Program-made: the position numbers and the translations under genes | Origin: Verrucomicrobiaceae bacterium UBA7681 | Lineage (GTDB): Bacteria > Verrucomicrobiota > Verrucomicrobiia > Verrucomicrobiales > Verrucomicrobiaceae | Assembly (NCBI GenBank): GCA_002482965.1 | Contig: DLGZ01000065.1 | Span: forward strand, 39,882 to 103,881 | Direction of reading: 5' to 3' | Length of the DNA stretch: 64,000 nucleotides | Part shown: piece by piece, positions 51,918-59,906 of the stretch | Position numbering within the stretch: position 1 is the stretch's first letter | Layout of the letters: every line of letters begins with the position of its first letter | Notes under the pieces: generated by a model | What the model was told of the DNA's origin: nothing | Database searches by the model: none | The model's input: the letters and a program-made list of their open reading frames with translations, nothing else

Positions 51918-53198
51918 ATGAAACGCCTCTACCGCAACGCCCAGATCGCCAGCGAAGACAGTCCGCAGCTCCAGACGGCCGACGTGCTCGTCGAGGGCGG
52001 CCAGATCATCGGTGTGGCCGCAGGTATGACCGGCGTCGAAAACGCGGAAATCATCGACTGCACCGGGCGCATCCTGCTGCCCGGTCTGTTTGACATCCAC
52101 GTGCATGCCCGCGAACCCGGCCAGGACGACAAGGAAAACATCGCCTCCTGCGCCGAGGCCGCGATCAACGGCGGCGTCACCGGCTTCGTCATGATGCCGA
52201 ACACTGCGCCCGCCATCGACAACGCGGGCGTCGTGCGCAGCGTGCTGGAAAGCGCCCGCCGCACGCGCATCGGCCCCGGCATCTACACCAGCGGAGCTAT
52301 CACCAAAGGACGCAAGGGTGAGGAGCTCGCCGGTATCGCCGGCATGAAAGCTGCCGGCTGCGTCATGCTCTCCGATGACGGTTACGCCGTGGACAATCCC
52401 CAGGTGCTGCGGCGTGCGATGGAGTACGCGCGTGATTACGACATACCGATCTCCAGCCATTGCGAGCTCAAGGCGCTCAGCGGCAAAGGCTGCATGCACG
52501 AGGGCAAGGTCAGCTACGCACTCGGCCTTCCAGGCATCCCGAACATCAGCGAGGAAATCTGCATCTCGCGCGACATCCGCCTCGCCGAATACACCGGCGT
52601 TCACCTCAACATCCAGCACGTCACCACCATTGAAGGCATGCGCACGATCAAACGTGCCAAGGACCGCGGCATCCGCGTCACCTGCGAGATCACGCCTCAC
52701 CATCTGATGTTCAATCACGGGCACATCGGCGACTACGACACGCACTACAAGATGAACCCACCGCTGCGCACGCCGGAGGACAACGCAGCGCTGCTTCAGG
52801 GCCTCAAAGACGGCTGGTTCGACGTCATTGCCACCGACCACGCCCCGCACACACCGTTTGAGAAGAATCAAGACTTCGCCAGCGCCCCTTTTGGCATCAC
52901 CGGCCTCGAAACCGCCCTCGTCTCGCTCTACGACCGCTACATCGCCCAAGGCATCCTTAGCTGGCAGCTCATCGTCAGGCACTACAGCGCCGAACCCCGC
53001 CGCCTCATGAAACTGCCGCCCGTGCCAGTCAAGGAAGGCAGCACCGCCGAGTTCATCGTCTTCAATCCCGCCCGCACCACCACCTTCAGCCGCGACTTCA
53101 TGAAGTCGAAAAGTATCAATACACCCTTCCTCGACAAGACGCTGCAAGGCATGGTAGAACGCGTGGTGTATCGTGGTGAGGAACTGCGGGTGCGGTAG
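51918..53198 (+). CDS. pyrC: Dihydroorotase
   Basis: This 426-residue amidohydrolase catalyses the third step of pyrimidine synthesis, closing carbamoyl-aspartate to dihydroorotate. FDIHVHAREPGQDDKENI holds the HxH metal motif, followed by MMPNTAPAIDN, MLSDDGYAVDN (metal Asp of class I), SSHCELKALSGKG and VIATDHAPHTPFEK. It follows the inverted repeat. A dihydropyrimidinase-like function is less likely. Confidence 0.93.
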   Translation: MKRLYRNAQIASEDSPQLQTADVLVEGGQIIGVAAGMTGVENAEIIDCTGRILLPGLFDIHVHAREPGQDDKENIASCAEAAINGGVTGFVMMPNTAPAIDNAGVVRSVLESARRTRIGPGIYTSGAITKGRKGEELAGIAGMKAAGCVMLSDDGYAVDNPQVLRRAMEYARDYDIPISSHCELKALSGKGCMHEGKVSYALGLPGIPNISEEICISRDIRLAEYTGVHLNIQHVTTIEGMRTIKRAKDRGIRVTCEITPHHLMFNHGHIGDYDTHYKMNPPLRTPEDNAALLQGLKDGWFDVIATDHAPHTPFEKNQDFASAPFGITGLETALVSLYDRYIAQGILSWQLIVRHYSAEPRRLMKLPPVPVKEGSTAEFIVFNPARTTTFSRDFMKSKSINTPFLDKTLQGMVERVVYRGEELRVR

Positions 53199-53254
53199 GC
53201 CACCGCCATTAATCCCGCTTGAATTGAGGCGGACTCACGGCTTCACAATCACTC

Positions 53255-54139
53255 ATGTCTGATCTCAAAGAATACCTCGCTCAGCGCTGCCAGTTTGTCG
53301 ATACAGCGCTGAACCGTCTCATCCCCGGCTCCGATACGCGGCCGATGTCGCTTCACCAAGCGATGCGGCACAGCATGTTCGCCGGTGGCAAGCGGCTGCG
53401 GCCGATCCTCTGCCTCGCGGCTGCAGAGGCCTGCGGCGGCACGGCGGAGGATGCGGTTTACAATGCCTGCGCGGTCGAATGCCTGCACACCTACTCGCTC
53501 ATCCACGACGACCTCCCCTGCATGGACGACGATGACATGCGCCGTGGCGTGCCGACCTGCCACAAGGTCTATGGCGAGGCCATCGCACTGCTGGCGGGGG
53601 ATGCCCTGCAAGCGCTGGCGTTTGAACTTGTAACGAAGACGCCGATGGCCGCCCAGCATCCCACGGCGGTGATGGTGCTGGAACTTGCACGCACGGCCGG
53701 CAGCCTGCATCTCGTAGGCGGTCAGGTGGCGGATCTGGAAGGCGAGGGCAAAAAGCTTCCCCTCGCGGATCTGCGCTTCATCCATGAAGGCAAAACCGCC
53801 GCGCTGCTCACGACCAGTGTGAAACTGGGCGGCATGAGTGCGAATGCCAGCCCGGAGCAGATGCAGGCGCTGCATGAGTTCGGCATGGCCACCGGTCTGG
53901 CTTTCCAGATCATCGACGACATCCTCGACGTGACGCAGACGAGTGAGAAACTCGGCAAAAGCGCCGGTAAGGACGTCGAAGCAGAGAAGAGCACCTATCC
54001 CGCGCTGATGGGCCTGGAAGCCTCCCGCGCCGAGGCACATCGCCTCACCGAGGTGTCGCACCGAGCGCTGGATGTGTTTGGTGACGCAGCACTTCATCTG
54101 CGCCAGCTTTCGGACCACCTGCTGAACCGGGATTATTGA
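53255..54139 (+). CDS. ispA: Polyprenyl synthetase, farnesyl/geranyl diphosphate synthase type
   Basis: This enzyme condenses isopentenyl and allylic diphosphates into short isoprenoids. The first Asp-rich motif is DDLPCMDDDDMRRG and the second is QIIDDILDVTQT; GGKRLRPILCLAAAE is the substrate-binding segment. 294 residues fit the IspA group (C15). The chain-length residues before the first motif were not examined in detail, so C10-C20 cannot be separated with certainty. Confidence 0.9.
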   Translation: MSDLKEYLAQRCQFVDTALNRLIPGSDTRPMSLHQAMRHSMFAGGKRLRPILCLAAAEACGGTAEDAVYNACAVECLHTYSLIHDDLPCMDDDDMRRGVPTCHKVYGEAIALLAGDALQALAFELVTKTPMAAQHPTAVMVLELARTAGSLHLVGGQVADLEGEGKKLPLADLRFIHEGKTAALLTTSVKLGGMSANASPEQMQALHEFGMATGLAFQIIDDILDVTQTSEKLGKSAGKDVEAEKSTYPALMGLEASRAEAHRLTEVSHRALDVFGDAALHLRQLSDHLLNRDY

Positions 54140-54149
54140 GCCGCGATCT

Positions 54150-54599
54150 ATGAGCGATTCTCTGTCCAAAGACGATGTCGTCGGGCATCGAATTGTGGCG
54201 TTGCACATGAAAGATGAGGTGCGTGCCGATGATCTCACTCATACCCAGACTTATCTCACCCTGGAAAGTGGTCTCTGTTTCTTCCTGCCGCTGGGCTTCA
54301 ATAAGTTTTTTCGTGATACTGTTGACCTGCCAGGCTATGTCGAGAGCGCCAAAACGCTGCCTATCTTGAATTCGCCCATCAAGGCAGTTCATTTGAGAAT
54401 CGACAAAGATGATGAAGCTTCAGATGAAATTTTCATCGAGCTCGAGTCAGGCTTGTGCCTGTACGACGTATATATGGCTCCCAAAGGAATTCCCACGGGC
54501 CTGTTCTGGGTTCCTAGCACAAACATTCACTGGCCTGATTACTGCGACTATTGGGAGTGGCACAAAAACCATTCGCAGGATGTCTATCAAGGCACTTGA
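54150..54599 (+). CDS. Hypothetical protein
   Basis: This 149-residue protein starts at 54150, 10 nt after the prenyl synthase gene. It is acidic, with LESGLCFFLPLGFNKFF and EIFIELESGLCLYDVYM repeated as two similar halves, and an aromatic end (WPDYCDYWEWHKN). No membrane helix or signal peptide is seen. I do not recognise the family. Its 3' end overlaps the convergent LolA-like gene by 13 bp. Its base composition is more AT-rich than its neighbours, which could indicate recent acquisition. Confidence 0.6.
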   Translation: MSDSLSKDDVVGHRIVALHMKDEVRADDLTHTQTYLTLESGLCFFLPLGFNKFFRDTVDLPGYVESAKTLPILNSPIKAVHLRIDKDDEASDEIFIELESGLCLYDVYMAPKGIPTGLFWVPSTNIHWPDYCDYWEWHKNHSQDVYQGT

Positions 54600-55270
54600 A
54601 ACAGGGACGTCAGATCGCCCACGAGCTTCTCCGGCGGGCCAAAGTTGAGCAGCAGAGTGGACCCATCTCCCTGCACCACGCGGAAGCCGAGGAGCCGCCT
54701 GCCGCCGGGCTCGATCTGCATGTCGAGCTGCCTGAGATACTTTTTGATGAGCAGTGGTCGCGGAATCATGGCCACGGTGATGAAGCTCTTCTCCTGCTGG
54801 GTGACCTTGAGCGTGAAGTTGTTCGTCAGGGATTCGGTGTCCATTTCCCGACCGCTGAGGAATTTCATCCAGATGCGCACCCGGCTGTCGTCAGGCTTCA
54901 GGGTCTGCCAGGGAGCCTCCGCGCTTTCCTTGAGGCGCACGGATTCGTTGTCAAAGATCAGGATCGTCGTTGCAGGTGACCCCATTTCCAGGCGAAACCG
55001 GCCGTCGGCCATGCGCCAGAAACGCCCCGTGGCGGTGACGGGCTCTTTAAGCGCGGGCGTGGTGCGCGTCTGCTTGAAGGCCACTTTGATGCTGCCGATG
55101 TCCTTTTGCGCCGCCATCCACTCCCGCATCACGGGCGGAATAAGAGCAGGATCTGGGGCCGCCTGGAGAGGCAGCGCCAACCAGAGGGCGGCGGCAAGAA
55201 CTGTGGGCAAACGATTCACACGATAAGCCAGACACCAAAACCTCCCGTATCTCAAGCTTTTCGCGGCCAT
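54587..55270 (-). CDS. LolA-like outer membrane lipoprotein carrier
   Basis: This 227-residue protein from 55270 has an N-terminal hydrophobic signal-like stretch (LPTVLAAALWLALPLQAAP) and then a LolA/LolB-like fold region: IKVAFKQTRTTPALKEPVTATGRFWRM (in part), FRLEMGSPATTILIFDNESV, and FTLKVTQQEKSFITVAMIP. LolA carries lipoproteins from the inner to the outer membrane. It is divergent from fabF. The family match is by general pattern and not by a unique motif. Confidence 0.65.
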   Translation of the reverse strand: MAAKSLRYGRFWCLAYRVNRLPTVLAAALWLALPLQAAPDPALIPPVMREWMAAQKDIGSIKVAFKQTRTTPALKEPVTATGRFWRMADGRFRLEMGSPATTILIFDNESVRLKESAEAPWQTLKPDDSRVRIWMKFLSGREMDTESLTNNFTLKVTQQEKSFITVAMIPRPLLIKKYLRQLDMQIEPGGRRLLGFRVVQGDGSTLLLNFGPPEKLVGDLTSLFQVP

Positions 55271-55337
55271 GTTTTCCCTTGCCCCCCCGTGCAAACCGTG
55301 TTCTCTCAACCTTCGAATCAACCCCTAATTTATACAC

Positions 55338-56585
55338 ATGAGCGAGCGTCGCGTAGTCATCACTGGCATGGGAGTCATCTCCCCCGTCGGCAACACCAAA
55401 GATGACTTTTGGAAGAACATCCAGGCAGGCAAGAGCGGCATCCGCCGCATCCAGTCCATGGACACCGAGAAGTACGACTGCAAGATCGCGGGGGAGGTGG
55501 TGGACTTCAATCCCACCGAATTCTTCAATCAACACCGCGACGCCCGTCGTGCTGACCGCTACTACCAGTTTGCCATGGCAGCCTCGAAAATGGCTGCCAA
55601 GGACGCCGGTCTGAACCCCGACAGCCTCGATCCCCACCGCGTTGGCGTCATGGTCGGCAGCGGCATCGGCGGTCTCGGCACCCTGGAAACCCAGTATGAG
55701 GTGCTGCTGACGAAGTCCCCTTCCCGCGTATCCCCTTTCATCATCCCGATGATGATCTCGAACATCGCCAGCGGCATGATCGCGGCGGAATTCGGCTACA
55801 TGGGACCAAACATGGCCATCGTCACGGCCTGCGCGACCTCCAACAACAACATCGGTGAAGCCTGGCGGAACATCAAATTTGGCGATTCCGACGTGATGAT
55901 CTGCGGTGGCGCTGAAGCCTCCATCCGCCCCTGTGGACTCGCTGGTTTCGCGAACATGAAGGCTCTGAGCATGCGCAACGACGATCCTGAGCGCGCATCC
56001 CGCCCCTGGGACAAAGACCGCGACGGCTTCGTCATGGGCGAAGGCGCCGGCGTCGTCGTTATCGAAGAACTTGAGCACGCCAAAAAACGCGGAGCCACCA
56101 TTTACGCCGAACTGGTTGGTTATGGTGCTACTGCCGATGCCTACCACCTCACCTCCCCGCATCCCGAAGGTCTGGGCGCGGCCAAGTGCATGGAAATGGC
56201 CCTGCGCCATGCCAAGCTGAACGTGACCGACGTGCAGTACATCAATGCCCACGCCACCTCGACTCCGGTCGGTGACTTGTGCGAACTGCGTGCCATCAAG
56301 CGCGTGTTTGGTGACTACGCCACCAACGGCCTGCTCGTCTCCGGCACCAAGTCGATGACCGGTCACCTGCTCGGCGCTGCCGGCGGCGTGGAACTCATCG
56401 CCTCCATCTACGCGATCCGTGACCAGGTGGTGCCACCGACTATCAACGTCGAAAACCTCGATCCCGAGGTTGACGTGGACGTCGTGCCAAACGTCGCCCG
56501 CCCGGCGAAGATCAATGCCGTCCTGAGCAACTCCTTCGGCTTCGGCGGCCACAATGCTGCGTTGCTGATCAAGAAGTTCGATTAG
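55338..56585 (+). CDS. fabF: 3-oxoacyl-ACP synthase II (FabF)
   Basis: FabF elongates fatty acids by condensing malonyl-ACP with acyl-ACP. The 415-residue protein has the catalytic Cys in VTACATSNNNIGEA, His in INAHATSTPVGD, His in MTGHLLGAAGG and Lys in GTKSMTG, all intact. The N-terminal RRVVITGMGVISPVGN is typical. It sits alone with no other fab gene close by. Confidence 0.95.
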   Translation: MSERRVVITGMGVISPVGNTKDDFWKNIQAGKSGIRRIQSMDTEKYDCKIAGEVVDFNPTEFFNQHRDARRADRYYQFAMAASKMAAKDAGLNPDSLDPHRVGVMVGSGIGGLGTLETQYEVLLTKSPSRVSPFIIPMMISNIASGMIAAEFGYMGPNMAIVTACATSNNNIGEAWRNIKFGDSDVMICGGAEASIRPCGLAGFANMKALSMRNDDPERASRPWDKDRDGFVMGEGAGVVVIEELEHAKKRGATIYAELVGYGATADAYHLTSPHPEGLGAAKCMEMALRHAKLNVTDVQYINAHATSTPVGDLCELRAIKRVFGDYATNGLLVSGTKSMTGHLLGAAGGVELIASIYAIRDQVVPPTINVENLDPEVDVDVVPNVARPAKINAVLSNSFGFGGHNAALLIKKFD

Positions 56586-56649
56586 TCGATCGCTTAGCAA
56601 CGGTGTCTGTTTGAATGTCTCGGGAGCTGTGACTAGCTCCCGAGAATTC

Positions 56650-56952
56650 ATGTTAACCACGCTCGCCCGATTTTACAGCACGCTCTCCCTAGCGCTACCT
56701 CCCGTGGCGCTGGTGGTGCTCGGCAGCATGATCGCTGGCTTCAAAGAGAACGGGCCTCAGTCCAACGGGCTCGGGACCTTCATCCTGATTGCGGGCACCA
56801 TCATGATCGTACTATCCATCAACGCCGCCATCGCTGGAATAGTCGCGTGGCGCTGGCCCAGTATTCGCACGACGTTTTCGCGCGTTGCCTGGATGGCAGC
56901 GGCATTGCTCGGCCTGTCCGTTGTTCTCTACGGGGTGTTTAGCCTGCTTTAG
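56650..56952 (+). CDS. Small membrane protein of unknown function
   Basis: This 100-residue protein from 56650 has three likely membrane helices (LALPPVALVVLGSMIAG; FILIAGTIMIVLSINAAIAG; WMAAALLGLSVVLYGVFSLL). A TTG at 56611 would add 13 residues. I do not recognise a family. It converges with the esterase gene, with stops 2 nt apart. Confidence 0.55.
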   Translation: MLTTLARFYSTLSLALPPVALVVLGSMIAGFKENGPQSNGLGTFILIAGTIMIVLSINAAIAGIVAWRWPSIRTTFSRVAWMAAALLGLSVVLYGVFSLL

Positions 56953-56954
56953 AG

Positions 56955-58157
56955 TCACCGCGTCACCTGCAGGTCCACGTCCTTCGCTCCTTCGGCAACC
57001 TCGAAGATCCAGTCGCCTGCCCCGGGTTTTTGCTCCTTCGTGGTTGCGGTGCCATCCGCTGTCTCCAGACCGGGGACGTCGGCGGCGCTGTAGCTGACGG
57101 TCAGTGTCACCTTGCCGACGATGGGGCCGGTTTTTTCGTCGAGCTTGAACTTGCCGTGCATCACCCGCGCACAGGCGACGGGTGCGGAAGGATCGTCTGA
57201 GGCGAAGACGACGCTACCCCAGCTCACCGGATTGCCATTCACGGTGACTTTGCCGTTGATGGCGGTGCGCTTCATCGGCTTGAGGAATCCCTGATTGCGC
57301 AGCCAGTCGCGCAGATGACCGCTCCAGGTGCCGATCACGGGGTCACCGAGGTACAGGCCCACGCCATGCGGGCCGGGCCGGTAGATGTGGAGTTCGGCGG
57401 GGACTTTGTTCTTCCGGCAGGCGAGGTAAAAAGCCACGGCGTTTTCGGCAGGCACCACGGTGTCCTCATCAGTCTGGAAGATGAAAATGGGCGGCGTGTT
57501 AGCGGTGACACGGGTTTCGGTGCTCACGTGCTTGGCCAATTCGTCATTGTCGTTCGGGCCGAGCAGGTTTTTGCGTGATCCTTTATGACCAAAATCCTCG
57601 ATCATGGAAATCACCGGATAGGTCGGCGCGGCGACATCGGGACGGGCGCTGACTTGATCAACGGCGTCATTCGTCGCCCCGGCGGGTCTTTCATCGAACA
57701 TCGTGGCCGCCATGGAGGTGAGATGGCCACCAGCAGAGAAACCAATGATGCCGATGCGGTTCGGATCAATGCCATACTGCTGCGCATTGGCCCGCACATG
57801 ACGGATGGCGCGCTGCACGTCGATCAACTGCGTGGGAAAGTGGTAACCCTGGCTGCCTAGGCGGTAATGCAGCACGAAGGCGGAAACGCCGAGGCCATTG
57901 AACCACTTCGCCACCTGCACTCCTTCATGGTCAGCGGCCAGACCGCCGTAGCCACCGCCGGGACATACGACGAAGGCCGCCCCATTGGCTTTATCCTTGG
58001 CCGCTGCCCACACATTGATGAATGGCTGGTCTTTGTCCTCTGTTCCCTTCGCCCCCGGTGCGCCATCCGGCCAGAGCTTGACCTTGGTGGGCTCGGCGTG
58101 GAGTGAAAGGATCGAGGCGGAAACAAACAGCAGTGTCAGCAGGATGGGCAGCTTCAT
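56955..58157 (-). CDS. Exported alpha/beta-hydrolase esterase with C-terminal beta domain
   Basis: This 400-residue exported protein has a signal peptide (MKLPILLTLLFVSASILSLHA) from the ATG at 58157. The hydrolase domain shows CPGGGYGGLAADHEG (oxyanion region), the nucleophile Ser in GIIGFSAGGH, an Asp in QTDEDTVVPAEN and His in GPHGVGLYLG. This pattern fits acetyl-xylan or feruloyl-type esterases. Residues from about 310 (INGKVTVNGNPVSWGSVVF) form a separate beta-sandwich-like tail. Confidence 0.85.
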   Translation of the reverse strand: MKLPILLTLLFVSASILSLHAEPTKVKLWPDGAPGAKGTEDKDQPFINVWAAAKDKANGAAFVVCPGGGYGGLAADHEGVQVAKWFNGLGVSAFVLHYRLGSQGYHFPTQLIDVQRAIRHVRANAQQYGIDPNRIGIIGFSAGGHLTSMAATMFDERPAGATNDAVDQVSARPDVAAPTYPVISMIEDFGHKGSRKNLLGPNDNDELAKHVSTETRVTANTPPIFIFQTDEDTVVPAENAVAFYLACRKNKVPAELHIYRPGPHGVGLYLGDPVIGTWSGHLRDWLRNQGFLKPMKRTAINGKVTVNGNPVSWGSVVFASDDPSAPVACARVMHGKFKLDEKTGPIVGKVTLTVSYSAADVPGLETADGTATTKEQKPGAGDWIFEVAEGAKDVDLQVTR

Positions 58158-58184
58158 GGTGCCGCAAGAAGCCAAGCGAGGCCG

Positions 58185-58739
58185 TCACTGCAACAAATCC
58201 TGAACATCGATCTCGGCATCTGGAAAGGCCATGGGTGCCAGCCTGCCATCACGCATCACGAATTTTGTCTCGTAGCCAAGATAATTGGGTTCCCGATACA
58301 CTTCGATCTGACTCTCCTGCACGTTCAAGATCCACACTTCCTCAATGCCTGCCTTGGCATAGAGCGGAAGCTTGATTTCGCGGTCTCGCCGAAGCGTGGA
58401 GTCAGAAATTTCCACCAGCAGGATCACGTCCTCGGGGGTCGGATGGGATTGCTTGTATTTTTTGGCGGAAGGGCGGAGCAGCATCAAATCCGGCTGCGGC
58501 TCGTTGTGCTCATCAATGCGCAGCGGGTACTGGTTCCAAACCATCCAACGTCCCTGCGCCAGGCATGTAAACCAACCGTTCAATTCGGAACCCGCGCCGG
58601 CATGGAAGGGACCAATCGGCCTCATATCTATAATCTCCCCTTCGATGAGTTCCACCCGCGCATCCGGCTTCAGGATGCCCGTCTCAGCCATCCGATAATA
58701 GTCCTCCACGGTGAAGCGGTGTGTGATTGACGCAGGCAT
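58185..58739 (-). CDS. Uma2-family endonuclease-like protein (DUF820)
   Basis: This 184-residue protein has the Uma2/DUF820 restriction-endonuclease-like fold. The motif ARVELIEGEIIDMRPIG starts the core; EPQPDLMLLRPS and VILLVEISDSTLRRDRE give the PD-(D/E)xK-type Asp and Glu; YAKAGIEEVWILNV ends it. Members are common in cyanobacteria and Planctomycetes-Verrucomicrobia, with no settled function. It lies between the esterase and the TIM-barrel gene. Confidence 0.9.
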   Translation of the reverse strand: MPASITHRFTVEDYYRMAETGILKPDARVELIEGEIIDMRPIGPFHAGAGSELNGWFTCLAQGRWMVWNQYPLRIDEHNEPQPDLMLLRPSAKKYKQSHPTPEDVILLVEISDSTLRRDREIKLPLYAKAGIEEVWILNVQESQIEVYREPNYLGYETKFVMRDGRLAPMAFPDAEIDVQDLLQ

Positions 58740-58829
58740 GACACCCGAAAATTGCCATTGGCATGGGTTGGACGCAAGTGCTCAAATACCTGCGCAAAGC
58801 TGCCTGTCTTACCCGTTCTTTCATCCACC

Positions 58830-59750
58830 ATGATCTCACGCCGCCATTTTCTCTCCACCAGCCTCGGCGCGCTCAGCGTCACCACCCTGCCCGCCATTGA
58901 GCCCATCAAACGCCCCGGCAAGAGCCGCATGCAGCTCGGCGTCGCTGCCTACAGCTTCCGCGAGTACTTCCAGTGGATGCGCGACAAGGAGCAGAAGCCC
59001 AAGGGTGACAAGCCGCAGTGGAGCATCCTCGATTTCGTGGACTGGTGCGGCGACAACAACGTCCCCGGCGCGGAGGTGACCAGCTACTTCTTCCCGCCCG
59101 ACGTCGATGAAGCCTTCTTGCTCGAACTCAAGCGCCGTGCCTACCTGCGTGGCGTGCAACTTGCCGGCACCGCCGTGGGCAACAACTTCGCCCTGCCGAA
59201 GGGGGAGAAGCTCAGCGAGCAGATCGCCTACACCAAGAAGTGGATCGACTACTCCGCGATCATGGGTGCCCCGCACATCCGCGTGTTTGCCGGCCCCCAG
59301 TCCAAGGAGCTCAGCGAGGAGCAGGCCGTGGCCAACTGCCAGGAATCCTACCAGGAGTGCCTCGACTACGCCGCCAAGAAGGGCGTCTTCCTCGGTCTGG
59401 AAAATCACGGCGGCATCGTTGCCGAACCGGAAAACCTCATCCAGATGGTGAAGGCCGCGAAGAGCCCCTGGGCCGGCATCAATCTCGACAGTGGCAACTT
59501 CCACACCGAAGACCCCTACGCCGATCTCGCGAAAATCGCCCCGTACGCCGTCAACGTGCAGCTCAAGATGGAAGTCAGCCGCAAAGGCGCCAAAAAAGGC
59601 GAAAGTGAACCCAGCGATGTGAAACGCGTGATCCAGATCATGCGCGACGCGAACTACCAAGGCTGGTTCACACTGGAGTTTGAGACGAAGGAAGATCCGT
59701 TCGTGAAGGTGCCGGAAATTTGCGACATGCTAAGGCCTTTGCTGAGCTGA
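58830..59750 (+). CDS. Exported xylose-isomerase-like TIM-barrel protein
   Basis: This 306-residue protein from 58830 has a Tat-type signal (SRRHFLSTSLGALS) and an AP endonuclease 2/xylose isomerase-like TIM barrel: LGVAAYSFREYFQW, EVTSYFFPPDVDE, GLENHGGIV (metal Glu and His), and INLDSGNFHTEDPY (metal Asp and His). These features suggest a sugar isomerase or epimerase with a divalent metal. Export is typical for Verrucomicrobia versions. Substrate unknown. Confidence 0.85.
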   Translation: MISRRHFLSTSLGALSVTTLPAIEPIKRPGKSRMQLGVAAYSFREYFQWMRDKEQKPKGDKPQWSILDFVDWCGDNNVPGAEVTSYFFPPDVDEAFLLELKRRAYLRGVQLAGTAVGNNFALPKGEKLSEQIAYTKKWIDYSAIMGAPHIRVFAGPQSKELSEEQAVANCQESYQECLDYAAKKGVFLGLENHGGIVAEPENLIQMVKAAKSPWAGINLDSGNFHTEDPYADLAKIAPYAVNVQLKMEVSRKGAKKGESEPSDVKRVIQIMRDANYQGWFTLEFETKEDPFVKVPEICDMLRPLLS

Positions 59751-59757
59751 GTTAGCG

Positions 59758-59888
59758 GTGGTTTGCAGTGGTTTGCAGTGGTTTCCCCTGTCAAGGCAGG
59801 GGCATGCCCAAGTAATGCCACAAGGCTTAGCAAAGAGGAACCTCTTTGAAAACCAGCGCCAACGACTGTAAACAACCGGCAACAGTCG
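59758..59888. repeat. Short tandem repeat and hairpins upstream of glgE
   Basis: The 156-nt gap before glgE contains tandem copies of GTGGTTTGCA (59758-59767, 59768-59777 and a partial third). Three hairpins follow: CCCCTG/CAGGGG at 59785-59802, CAAAGAGG/CCTCTTTG at 59831-59848 with a 2-nt loop, and CGACTGT/ACAGTCG at 59863-59888. They may terminate the upstream gene and/or regulate glgE. No ORF is seen. Confidence 0.5.
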
Positions 59889-59906
59889 TAAACCTCCCCC
59901 TTCCCC

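Noticed and set aside
51735..53147. 470-residue minus-strand frame opposite pyrC
   Set aside because: It has no family motif, and the plus strand encodes a clear dihydroorotase.
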